From: GWE2-42-39 sp034003625
Lineage (GTDB): Bacteria; Bacteroidota; Bacteroidia; Bacteroidales; Prolixibacteraceae
Assembly: GCA_034003625.1 (NCBI GenBank)
Contig: JAVEYG010000010.1
Location: forward strand, 56,583-120,582
Length of the DNA: 64,000 nt
Reading direction: 5' to 3'
A program made the position numbers and the translations under genes. Positions 41,531-50,134 of this stretch are shown here, in pieces; the first letter of the stretch is position 1, and every line of letters begins with the position of its first letter. Below the pieces are notes generated by a model. That model was not told where the DNA came from. It saw nothing but the letters and a program-made list of their open reading frames with translations, and searched no databases.

Positions 41531-43723
41531 ATGACTTTTTTAAAAAAGGCGGGTCTTGTTGCATTCACTTTTTTATTTGCAATAAGTCTGAACGCCCAAT
41601 ATTCAATTTCTGGACGGGTTGTCCATTCCGAAAATGGGGGGCCGCTTGCCGGAGCCCATATTTATCTTCAGGGAACCACGCTGGGGACGGCCTCCGGAAC
41701 TGACGGAGAATTCACTATTCACGGCATTTCAAAAGGAGTATATACAATTCGTGTCAGTTTCTTTGGTTTTGCGACGCACGAACAGGTACTTGAAATTAAC
41801 GGCGACATCAACAACTTCAGCAGCAAACTGGAGCCAACCAGTATCGACCTGAATGCGGTGGTTGTTACCGGGACCCGTACCGAAAGAACCTTGAAAAATA
41901 CACCTGTGCTCACCCATGTCATCGGGAAAAACACGCTCGGGTCACAGGCGGTAACCTATCTTCCGCAGGCGCTGGCACAAAACGATGCGTCGTTTGAAAT
42001 GTTCCGAGACAATACGGTTAATTCGTTCAGCCTCGATGGCCTTGGCGCCGAATATGTTTTGTTTTTAATTGACGGCGAACGTATTGCCGGCGAGACCAAA
42101 GGGGTTGTCGAATTGTCGCGAATAAACCCGGAGAGCATCGAGCGGGTGGAAATGATCAAAGGAGCTGCTTCGACACTGTATGGAAGCAATGCCATCGGCG
42201 GGGTAGTGAACGTCATTACAAAGCAGGTATCGCAGCCGCTTGAACTGCGGGCCGGGGTAAAAACGTCGCTGTTTACTGATCCGGCTGAAGACAAAACACG
42301 CTCCGATAATTATTATTTTGCCGGTATCAATCTTTCAGGGAACAAACTTTCGTCGTTTACTGATTTTAAGGTGAATCAATATGCTCCGTATGATCTGAGC
42401 GGTGGCGCTGGTATTTACGGAATCATGACCCAGGAAAAGGAAAATAATTTTGTGATCAATCAGAAACTGAATTATCGCGCCAGTGATAAATTTTCGGTTT
42501 CGGCACGGGCGTCATTTTTTCAGCTGGATACTGATTATAAGCTGGAAAATTATCCTGACAAACTAAACCGCGATTTTACCTGGGGTGCGAAAGCCAGTTA
42601 TTATCCGTCGGCAAAGGCCAAATACGAGTTGTCGTATCATTCCGACCATAATAAGATTTTTGATGTAACAGGGACCGGCGAGCAGCTTGATTACGACAAT
42701 CTGTATAATAACCTGCGCCTTCTTGCCACCTTAAAATCATTTAAAAATAATATAATCACCGGTGGTTTCGAGCATGTAGGAGAAAAACAGTCGTCGGTTC
42801 AGAATAATATCGACGACAAAGCACAGAACAATGTCATTCTTTACGCACAGGATGAATTTGAAGTGAATGATTTGCTGACTTTGACCGGAGGGGCCCGCTT
42901 AGAATTCCATTCGGTTTACGGCGAGCATTTCACGCCACAGGTGAGCGCCATGCTAAGTCCCGGGAATTTTAAAATTCGCGGTGGTTACGGAAAAGGGTTT
43001 CGGGCCCCGACCGTGAAGGAACTGTATACCGATCATTATCAGATACCGGTACCCGGGGCGCCTTTCCCGATGTATCTTGATGGAAATACCGCACTGAAAC
43101 CGGAGGAAAGCAATTATTATTCGGCTTCGGTGCAATATGCAAACAAAAAGATTGATGTTTCGGCTATTTATTCCGTAAATGAAATCTCAAATCTGATCAC
43201 GACCGATTCAATATACAATGTGGTCATGGATTTTACGGTAATGCCGCCCCGCCCTTCCGAAATACATTACATTTATTCAAATGTTGAGGAAGCCCGGATT
43301 TCAAGTCTGAGTTTTTTATTGAAATACAGGCTGACCGGCAACCTGACCTTTTCCGCTTCGTTAAAATACAGCGATCCCAAAAACCTGACGGGCGAATCTG
43401 ATTTGCTGAATATCAGGAAAAAGAATGCACGGTTTAACCTCGATTACCAGAAAGATTTCGGAGATTACCGTCTGGATGTCAACCTGAACAGCAGTTATTA
43501 CGGAGAAAAAACAGTAGCCGATATATACAGCCAGCAAGGCGGAACAAAGAACCTGGGCGGGTTTAATCTTTGGAAACTGACCACTGTACATACATTTAAC
43601 GAGCGCTTCACAATTACCCTCGGGGTCAGCAATATCTTTGATATTACAGATGAAGAACCTCGTTATTTTAACCTGACTACTCCGGGGCGGATGTATGTTG
43701 CAGGGGTATCGGTGAACCTGTAA
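41531..43723 (+). CDS. TonB-dependent outer-membrane receptor (CirA/BtuB type)
   Basis: 730 residues with a signal peptide (about 1-21, ending SLNAQ). A carboxypeptidase-regulatory-like domain (SISGRVVHSENGGPLAGAHI) precedes the plug (VVVTGTRTERTLKNTPVLTH, IERVEMIKGAASTLYGSNAI, GGVVNVITK) and a 22-strand-type barrel with FRAPTVKELYTDHY and a terminal strand GRMYVAGVSVNL. It is shorter than SusC and has no SusD partner, so it probably imports a siderophore, cobalamin or metal complex. Substrate cannot be read from the sequence. Confidence 0.93.
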   Translation: MTFLKKAGLVAFTFLFAISLNAQYSISGRVVHSENGGPLAGAHIYLQGTTLGTASGTDGEFTIHGISKGVYTIRVSFFGFATHEQVLEINGDINNFSSKLEPTSIDLNAVVVTGTRTERTLKNTPVLTHVIGKNTLGSQAVTYLPQALAQNDASFEMFRDNTVNSFSLDGLGAEYVLFLIDGERIAGETKGVVELSRINPESIERVEMIKGAASTLYGSNAIGGVVNVITKQVSQPLELRAGVKTSLFTDPAEDKTRSDNYYFAGINLSGNKLSSFTDFKVNQYAPYDLSGGAGIYGIMTQEKENNFVINQKLNYRASDKFSVSARASFFQLDTDYKLENYPDKLNRDFTWGAKASYYPSAKAKYELSYHSDHNKIFDVTGTGEQLDYDNLYNNLRLLATLKSFKNNIITGGFEHVGEKQSSVQNNIDDKAQNNVILYAQDEFEVNDLLTLTGGARLEFHSVYGEHFTPQVSAMLSPGNFKIRGGYGKGFRAPTVKELYTDHYQIPVPGAPFPMYLDGNTALKPEESNYYSASVQYANKKIDVSAIYSVNEISNLITTDSIYNVVMDFTVMPPRPSEIHYIYSNVEEARISSLSFLLKYRLTGNLTFSASLKYSDPKNLTGESDLLNIRKKNARFNLDYQKDFGDYRLDVNLNSSYYGEKTVADIYSQQGGTKNLGGFNLWKLTTVHTFNERFTITLGVSNIFDITDEEPRYFNLTTPGRMYVAGVSVNL

Positions 43724-43911
43724 TCCGGACAATAAAAACAAAAAATCATCCTGGAACGGCGAAGTTTCTTACTAAATATCTTTACCGTGTACGGGATGTT
43801 TTTTCGGTACATGTTTGCTGTTTGTCAAATAATTGCAAATAATTACGAAAATCGGGGACAGAAGATTGCATGCTTTTGGCATCTGTTGTTTCTTTGTGCA
43901 TATTTTTAATC

Positions 43912-44550
43912 ATGCAAAACAGGTTTTTGTCATTTTTAAGTGAGGCATTGACCGGTGAACTTCCCGGATTGCAGGCACACCGGAAAATGGTTCCTCCGGG
44001 CCGCAGGTTGTTGCTGCCAGAAGGAGCTGCACTGAAAGTAAAACACAGCGGGGTATTGTTCCTTCTTTTTCCCGACGAAGACCAGCTTTTTACTTGTTTG
44101 ATCAAACGTCCGGCAAGTATGAAACATCATCCGGGGCAGATTGGGTTTCCGGGGGGAAAGGTGGAAAAAAATGATTTGTCGCCGCAAATGGCCGCCATGC
44201 GCGAAGCAGGTGAAGAAGTGGGAATTTCTCCCGGGTCGTATCGGATGTTGGGCAAACTGTCCGATCTGTACATCCAGGTCAGTAATTTTATCATTCACCC
44301 TTATGTGGCATGGGCCGACAGAAAGCCTGATTTCACCGTGAATTATTCGGAAGTGGAAAAGATCATTCTTTTTCCTGTTCAGGATTTCATGAGAAATGAA
44401 CATATTTCTGAAACAGAGATAAATACCTTCTCGGGCTTGTTGAAGGTTCCGTATTATCCGTTTGACGGTGAACTAATATGGGGCGCAACTGCCATGATCT
44501 TGTCGGAATATTTCGAGATCACAAAGTGTTATCAGCCTGTTCCGGAATAG
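43912..44550 (+). CDS. CoA-pyrophosphatase-type Nudix hydrolase
   Basis: 212 residues from MQNRFLSFL (43912). The Nudix box is GFPGGKVEKNDLSPQMAAM followed by REAGEEVGI, with the longer spacing of the CoA/NudL subgroup. The preceding KRPASMKHHPGQIGFPGG matches the subgroup signature as well. These enzymes hydrolyse CoA and derivatives to phosphopantetheine and 3',5'-ADP. The gene's last 32 bases overlap the convergent lytic transglycosylase gene. Confidence 0.9.
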   Translation: MQNRFLSFLSEALTGELPGLQAHRKMVPPGRRLLLPEGAALKVKHSGVLFLLFPDEDQLFTCLIKRPASMKHHPGQIGFPGGKVEKNDLSPQMAAMREAGEEVGISPGSYRMLGKLSDLYIQVSNFIIHPYVAWADRKPDFTVNYSEVEKIILFPVQDFMRNEHISETEINTFSGLLKVPYYPFDGELIWGATAMILSEYFEITKCYQPVPE

Positions 44551-45958
44551 CATTTTTATAGTGCATGTAAATAGAAATCACATTGTTTACAAAATTATAC
44601 GGTTCTTCACCCCGGCAGTAGCCATTCCGTACAGCCTTGTCGTTGTAAAAACGGGAAGCTGATTTATTCAGTAAAAAATAATCCACATTGCCATCCCATT
44701 TGGCAGGGTCCTTATCGTATTTTTTTGCTAAGCGCTGGGCATCGATGACATGTCCGAGCCCTACATTATATGCTGCCAGTACAAATTTTATCCTTTGAGT
44801 GGAATCGGGAACCTGTGTGCTAAACTGTTCTTTGAGCCATTTCAGGTTTCTGATTCCTGCACGGATATTCATCCGGGGGTCTTCAATATTGGAAATATTG
44901 TACCTTTCTGCTGTTTCAGGCATGATTTGCATCAATCCGTAGGCTCCGGCCCACGACTGGGCTTCCGGATCAAATTGAGATTCTTTGTAAATAATGGCTG
45001 CAATCAGGCGCCAGTCGAAACCTGTTCCTGCACTTTCTTCTTTTATCAAGTCGTCAAATTCAGAAAAACGCCCTTTCAGCGAGTGATAATCGTTTTTCAC
45101 CATCAGGCTTGAGCGGCTGTTCTCGAAATATTTCTGGTATATGACGCGAAATTTTGATGTTCCGGTAAAGTTTGCAATCCAGGTGTTCAGGTATTCCAGC
45201 CATCCGGGCGAGCCTTTTCTGACTGCCCATGCAATATTTTGAGGAAAACTTACCGGGGTTTTTACATCAAGGTTCGGATAATAGGTCTGGTTGACCCGGG
45301 CTACGTGCTCGTTGCAGACGGTAAAATCGATTTCTCCTTTGGCAACCATCGCCACAAGTTGTTCTATTCCGTAAATACTGTCCGGTGTAATGAGTATGTC
45401 TTTTCCTATTTCTTCCGAAAGATTGAGTATACGCCGGTAATACGATGAGTTGTTCTGGACATGTACGGTTTTCCCTGCCAGTTCAAGCTGATTTCGTATC
45501 AAATGATTCTCAATACTTACTGATGACATTTGCCTGTAATTTTCAGGTTTTCGCTGAACCAGTACCTGTCGTGTCTGCAGGAGCGGGGCTGTAAAACTGG
45601 CCAGTTCCGGATGCGGTTTGGCAATAATCATATTTTTTGCAATCAGGTCGTATTTTTTTCGGCGTAAGCCGCGAAAAGTTTCATCCATATTGTTGCTGAC
45701 CATTATCTCAAGTTCCACCTTCATATCTTTTGCCAGTTCCTGCAACAGTTCATAATGAAATCCCATAGGGTGGCCTTTGTATACAAAATAACTAGTTGAA
45801 TTGTAATCGACCACTGCCCGTAGTTTCCCGGATTCAAAGATTCGTTTTAAATCGTGATCCCGAATTATATCCATTTCGCTGTCAGGTTTTTTCGGGTTAC
45901 AGGAAGAGAGTGAAACAAAGACAATGATGAATAGTATGGATATGTGTGAGTGCTTCAT
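44519..45958 (-). CDS. MltF-like membrane-bound lytic murein transglycosylase
   Basis: 479 residues, lipoprotein signal (FIIVFVSLSSCN). N-terminal periplasmic solute-binding-type domain (about 35-270, LRAVVDYNSTSYFVYKG, KYDLIAKNMIIAKPH) followed by an SLT lysozyme-like domain (about 290-460) with the catalytic Glu in IAAIIYKESQFDPEAQSWAG, then YGLMQIMPETAERY and AAYNVGLGHVIDA. It cleaves peptidoglycan strands with formation of anhydromuropeptides. MltF architecture; tail-to-tail overlap with the Nudix gene. Confidence 0.93.
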   Translation of the reverse strand: MKHSHISILFIIVFVSLSSCNPKKPDSEMDIIRDHDLKRIFESGKLRAVVDYNSTSYFVYKGHPMGFHYELLQELAKDMKVELEIMVSNNMDETFRGLRRKKYDLIAKNMIIAKPHPELASFTAPLLQTRQVLVQRKPENYRQMSSVSIENHLIRNQLELAGKTVHVQNNSSYYRRILNLSEEIGKDILITPDSIYGIEQLVAMVAKGEIDFTVCNEHVARVNQTYYPNLDVKTPVSFPQNIAWAVRKGSPGWLEYLNTWIANFTGTSKFRVIYQKYFENSRSSLMVKNDYHSLKGRFSEFDDLIKEESAGTGFDWRLIAAIIYKESQFDPEAQSWAGAYGLMQIMPETAERYNISNIEDPRMNIRAGIRNLKWLKEQFSTQVPDSTQRIKFVLAAYNVGLGHVIDAQRLAKKYDKDPAKWDGNVDYFLLNKSASRFYNDKAVRNGYCRGEEPYNFVNNVISIYMHYKNAIPEQADNTL

Positions 45959-45976
45959 TCAGAAAACGGTTAATGC

Positions 45977-48046
45977 TTAGTTGTAAAACGACCAGGCGAC
46001 ACCAATACGGTATGTTCTTTTGTATAACGGATACGAAGGGGCAGCCCAGAAGTTGCCATCCAGCAGATCGGAAGTTACATTCATCAGGTTAAAAAAAGCT
46101 CTTGTCCGCTTCAGCTTCAGGTTAACATGAAAATCGATAAACGGGTAATTTCCTATTTTCTGTTCGTTTTGCAGGAAAAACCGTGCCGTAGAGGGTTCAA
46201 AAGCATCGGCATAAAACGAACTTGTATACCGGGCATCGAAACCAATCTGGGCATGCATTACCTTCGATATGATTGTGCGGTAACTCAGGCTCAGGTAAGT
46301 TGCAAAATCGGGAAGATGAATATAATCGGCTTCACTGGCCGACTGCCATAGGATCCGTGAACGGATCAGCCAGTGGGTGCTTTCAAAATCCTTGTCGAGC
46401 CATGCTGAAAGAATCAGCAGTTCGCCGTTGGCCTGTGCCGGCAACGCGTTTTCGTCATTGTATATGTAATTGCCGATCAGCGCATAATTGGCGCCGATGC
46501 TTGCGTTGTATCTCTGGGAGCTTATTTTTCCGCGGACAACCATTTCGTTGATGTTACTGAAATGGTTTCTCCACCGGAAATGATTCGAGAAATAATTTTG
46601 CTCGAAATAATCGGGGACCAGTGTTTTCAGGCTCCCCTCAATCCGGAGCGAGGTAGTATCTTTTCCAATCCTCAGCGGTTTGTTGATATAGCCTTCCACT
46701 TCAGTTTGTCCGCTCCGGTAACCTGCAAAATACATTTTACCGCTCGCATTCCATTGCCAGAATTTTCCTTCCGTGCGATACACAGCCCCGCCCAGGAAAC
46801 TGTTGCTTTGTTTCCTGTCGTAACTATATTTTACACTCGGTGCAATATCCCAAGTATAACCGGGAATAATGAAACGCCCGTCCTGCATGCTGTAGCGCTC
46901 TGGTAACTCAAGAATGAATTCCTCGGAAACATTGTCCATCTCCGGGAATCGGTACCACAACTGGTCGTTTCCCATGAAAACACGTTTCCCGAAAGTGTAT
47001 TTCCGGTCGGGGGCTTCGTAGAACCTGATCTGGAAAACATTGGTCAGCCGTGTGTATTTGGTAACATCGTTGGTGCCTTCGGCATTCAGGTACTTATTTT
47101 TGAAGAAACCATCGGCAAGGTCTGTTTTTTTGAACCCACGTTTGTTGTTGGAAAGTTCTGTTTCAAAAATAAATCCGGTACGCGGGATAAATTTTTCGGT
47201 GACGTATTCTTCATCATCTTTGTCCTCAATGTATTTCCCGATCCGGTATTCCGTTGAAAAACGGGCGGTATTGTTGGCCAGTTCGCCGTATGCGTCATTC
47301 ATCCTGAGGTTTAACTGTTCTTCCATCAAGTCCTGCCCAGGCTCAAGCCCGCCGTCTTCTTCCGTTTGTACCCGATTAAAAATAACATCTCCGTGAATGA
47401 CCACCTTGTCGGCCTGGTAGCTTCCGAATAAACCTACATTATGATATTTGCTGTCGTCTTCATCGCTGTCATAATAGCCTTTTGAGCGGGCCTGGTTATA
47501 AAAAAAAGCAATATTCAGTTTTTCGTTTACATTTTGTGAATGGAATACGTTGAAACGGGTTTCCGTTCTCAGGTTCTTGTTTTCGCTTTGACTGTAATCA
47601 AGAAGCGAATACGGTGTAGTGGTATTAAAATATTGGATTTGGGATGGGAAAAGTGCGTATGCGTCGAAGCTGTGAAAAAAATAAAAATCAGAATTGTATT
47701 TTCGTCGGAAAAAATCGTTTGAGATATAGGCTCCTCCGAGTACACCGGTAAACGTATTTGAAAAACTGATCTTGTTGTATGGTTGATAATCCTGGTAAAA
47801 ATTCAGTACAGTATCCAGTTCCGATTTTATAAATGTGGCACCGTAATCAGACAACTGCCAGTTTTTGATAATTGAAGGGACCGACTGTTTTTGCCGCAGG
47901 GAATCTCCGTCTGCCGTACCTGTGATTCCGTGTTGTCCCATATGGCTATAACCACTGTCTGCAGAACGTTTGAGTGTTCCCTGTGCCGACAGGAAACCGC
48001 AGACAAGTATCAGCAATATAATTGTATAGCTTAGTTTCTGGATCAT
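45977..48046 (-). CDS. Putative porin, Bacteroidota outer-membrane beta-barrel family
   Basis: 689 residues from MIQKLSYTIILL (48046), with a signal peptide (about 1-21, CGFLSAQG). The rest is long alternating beta-strand sequence with aromatic girdles and short turns (YNKISFSNTFTGVLGGAYIS, FFYNQARSKGYYDSDEDDSK), closing with a strand RIGVAWSFYN. Length and pattern match the uncharacterised family called putative porin. It is 18 bases upstream of the MltF-like gene and co-directional, probably one transcript. A -7 element lies only eight bases upstream of the ATG. Confidence 0.8.
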   Translation of the reverse strand: MIQKLSYTIILLILVCGFLSAQGTLKRSADSGYSHMGQHGITGTADGDSLRQKQSVPSIIKNWQLSDYGATFIKSELDTVLNFYQDYQPYNKISFSNTFTGVLGGAYISNDFFRRKYNSDFYFFHSFDAYALFPSQIQYFNTTTPYSLLDYSQSENKNLRTETRFNVFHSQNVNEKLNIAFFYNQARSKGYYDSDEDDSKYHNVGLFGSYQADKVVIHGDVIFNRVQTEEDGGLEPGQDLMEEQLNLRMNDAYGELANNTARFSTEYRIGKYIEDKDDEEYVTEKFIPRTGFIFETELSNNKRGFKKTDLADGFFKNKYLNAEGTNDVTKYTRLTNVFQIRFYEAPDRKYTFGKRVFMGNDQLWYRFPEMDNVSEEFILELPERYSMQDGRFIIPGYTWDIAPSVKYSYDRKQSNSFLGGAVYRTEGKFWQWNASGKMYFAGYRSGQTEVEGYINKPLRIGKDTTSLRIEGSLKTLVPDYFEQNYFSNHFRWRNHFSNINEMVVRGKISSQRYNASIGANYALIGNYIYNDENALPAQANGELLILSAWLDKDFESTHWLIRSRILWQSASEADYIHLPDFATYLSLSYRTIISKVMHAQIGFDARYTSSFYADAFEPSTARFFLQNEQKIGNYPFIDFHVNLKLKRTRAFFNLMNVTSDLLDGNFWAAPSYPLYKRTYRIGVAWSFYN

Positions 48047-48053
48047 GTCCGCG

Positions 48054-48061
48054 CAAAGATA
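48054..48061 (-). promoter_or_regulatory. Porin gene -7 element, possibly leaderless transcript
   Basis: TATCTTTG on the minus strand (48061-48054) ends seven bases before the preferred ATG (48046). A transcript from it would have almost no 5' leader. No matching -33 TTG is seen at 19-20 bases, so the call is tentative. Confidence 0.4.
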
Positions 48062-48230
48062 ATTAAAACTCAAAACCTCCGTTGTTATTAATTCTTAAAA
48101 AAACATAACTCATCGGCATGTCCTTTTTTCATCTTTTTCTCAACAAATTAGCCGGCTGAAATTCAAACCGTAGCGGTTCATGGTAAAGTTTTCAACCAAA
48201 AGTTGTTAGTTACTGTGCTTTAATGATAAA

Positions 48231-48259
48231 TTGAAGCGCGCCGGATTTGATTATATTTG
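48231..48259 (+). promoter_or_regulatory. parE promoter
   Basis: TTG (48231-48233) and TATATTTG (48252-48259) are separated by 18 bases. The -7 element is an exact TAnnTTTG match and the parE ATG follows at 48278. Confidence 0.65.
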
Positions 48260-48277
48260 TGCAAATTGCAAAAAACT

Positions 48278-50110
48278 ATGACTCCACAATACGACGAAGG
48301 ATCAATAAAAACGCTTGATTGGCAGGAACATATCCGAAAAAGGCCCGGGATGTACATCGGAAAATTAGGCGATGGTTCTGCTTACGATGATGGGATTTAT
48401 GTCCTTCTGAAAGAGGTAATGGACAACTCCATCGACGAATTTATGATGGGGAACGGGAAGCGGATTGATGTCGTTGTCAGCAATGAACTGGTTTCGGTGC
48501 GCGACTATGGCCGGGGCATTCCGCTGGGGAAATTAGTTGATGTGGCATCGAAAATGAATACCGGCGCCAAATACGATTCGAAGGTTTTTAAAAAATCGGT
48601 TGGTTTGAACGGGGTAGGTATCAAGGCCGTCAATGCACTTTCTTCAAAATTCATTATCAAGGCCTTCCGTGACGGAGAAGTAAAAGAAGTGGAATTCAGC
48701 AAAGGGATCATAAGCCGCGAAAAAGAGGTGGCTGCTTCTGAAGAACCAAACGGCACGTATGTGGCGTTTGTCCCTGATCAGGAAGTGTTCAAAGGCTATC
48801 ATTTCATCAACGATTACGTGGTGAACATGATGAAAAACTACACCTTCCTGAATGCCGGCTTAGTGATCAGCATGAACGGAGAAAAGTTCCAGTCGAAAAA
48901 CGGTTTACGCGACCTGCTGGAAGACAACATGGAATCGGAACCACTGTACCCGATCATCCACCTGAAAAACGGGGATATTGAAGCGGCCATTACCCACGGC
49001 AACCAATACGGCGAAGATTATTATTCGTTTGTGAACGGGCAGCACACCACACAGGGCGGCACCCACCTGATAGCGTTCCGCGAAGCGCTGGTAAAAACCA
49101 TCCGCGACTTCTACAAAAAAGATTTTGAACCCTCCGATATACGGGCATCGATCGTGGCTGCCATCAGCATAAAGGTGGAAGAACCGGTGTTCGAATCGCA
49201 GACCAAAACCAAACTGGGCTCGAAAGACATTGGCCCCGACGGGCCGGGCGTCCGCAACTTTATAATGAATTTCATTGCAAAGGAATTAGACAACCACTTG
49301 CACAAAAATCCCGACGTGGCCGAAGTGTTGCTCCGCCGCATCCAGGAATCGGAGCGCGAACGAAAAGCCATTTCAGGAATACAGAAATTAGCCAAACAGC
49401 GGGCCAAAAAGGCCAACCTGCACAACAAAAAACTCCGCGACTGCCGGATTCATTATAACAACGGCGACCCGCGAAAAATGGAAACCAGTATTTTTATTAC
49501 CGAGGGCGATTCGGCTTCCGGTTCCATCACCAAATCGAGGGACGTGAACACACAAGCCGTTTTTAGTCTGCGCGGAAAACCGTTGAACACTTTTGGGCTG
49601 ACCAAAAAAATTGTATACGAAAACGAAGAGTTCAACCTGTTGCAGGCGGCGCTGAACATCGAAGAAAGCATCGACGACCTGCGGTACAACAAGGTAATCA
49701 TCGCCACCGATGCCGATGTCGACGGGATGCACATCCGCCTGTTGCTGATTACTTTTTTCCTCCAGTACTTTCCCGAACTGATCCGGCAGGAGCATCTCTT
49801 TATCCTGCAAACCCCGCTTTTCAGGGTTCGTAACAAGCAAAAAACCATTTATTGCTATACCGACGAAGAACGGGAAAAGGCCATTGCCCAGTTAGGGAAA
49901 AATCCGGAGATCACACGGTTTAAAGGCTTGGGGGAAATATCGCCCGACGAGTTTAAAAACTTCATCGGCCCCGATATGCGGGTCGACTTGGTGAAAATGA
50001 AAAAACACGAATCGGTATCGCAAATGCTGGAATTTTATATGGGGAAAAATACCCCTGAAAGACAGGATTTCATTATTGACAACCTGTATGTTGAAAAAGA
50101 TGAGTTGTAA
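48278..50110 (+). CDS. parE: DNA topoisomerase IV subunit B
   Basis: 610 residues from MTPQYDEGSIKT (48278). GHKL ATPase motifs: EVMDNSIDEFMMGNG, VRDYGRGIPLGKLVD, VGLNGVGIKAVNALS, and QTKTKLGS in the transducer domain. The TOPRIM domain shows FITEGDSASGSITK and IATDADVDGMHIRLLL. Pairing with the following parC-type gene and the short length favour topoisomerase IV over gyrase. The enzyme unlinks daughter chromosomes. Confidence 0.92.
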   Translation: MTPQYDEGSIKTLDWQEHIRKRPGMYIGKLGDGSAYDDGIYVLLKEVMDNSIDEFMMGNGKRIDVVVSNELVSVRDYGRGIPLGKLVDVASKMNTGAKYDSKVFKKSVGLNGVGIKAVNALSSKFIIKAFRDGEVKEVEFSKGIISREKEVAASEEPNGTYVAFVPDQEVFKGYHFINDYVVNMMKNYTFLNAGLVISMNGEKFQSKNGLRDLLEDNMESEPLYPIIHLKNGDIEAAITHGNQYGEDYYSFVNGQHTTQGGTHLIAFREALVKTIRDFYKKDFEPSDIRASIVAAISIKVEEPVFESQTKTKLGSKDIGPDGPGVRNFIMNFIAKELDNHLHKNPDVAEVLLRRIQESERERKAISGIQKLAKQRAKKANLHNKKLRDCRIHYNNGDPRKMETSIFITEGDSASGSITKSRDVNTQAVFSLRGKPLNTFGLTKKIVYENEEFNLLQAALNIEESIDDLRYNKVIIATDADVDGMHIRLLLITFFLQYFPELIRQEHLFILQTPLFRVRNKQKTIYCYTDEEREKAIAQLGKNPEITRFKGLGEISPDEFKNFIGPDMRVDLVKMKKHESVSQMLEFYMGKNTPERQDFIIDNLYVEKDEL

Positions 50111-50134
50111 CATACCACCGGAAGGAAAAATAAA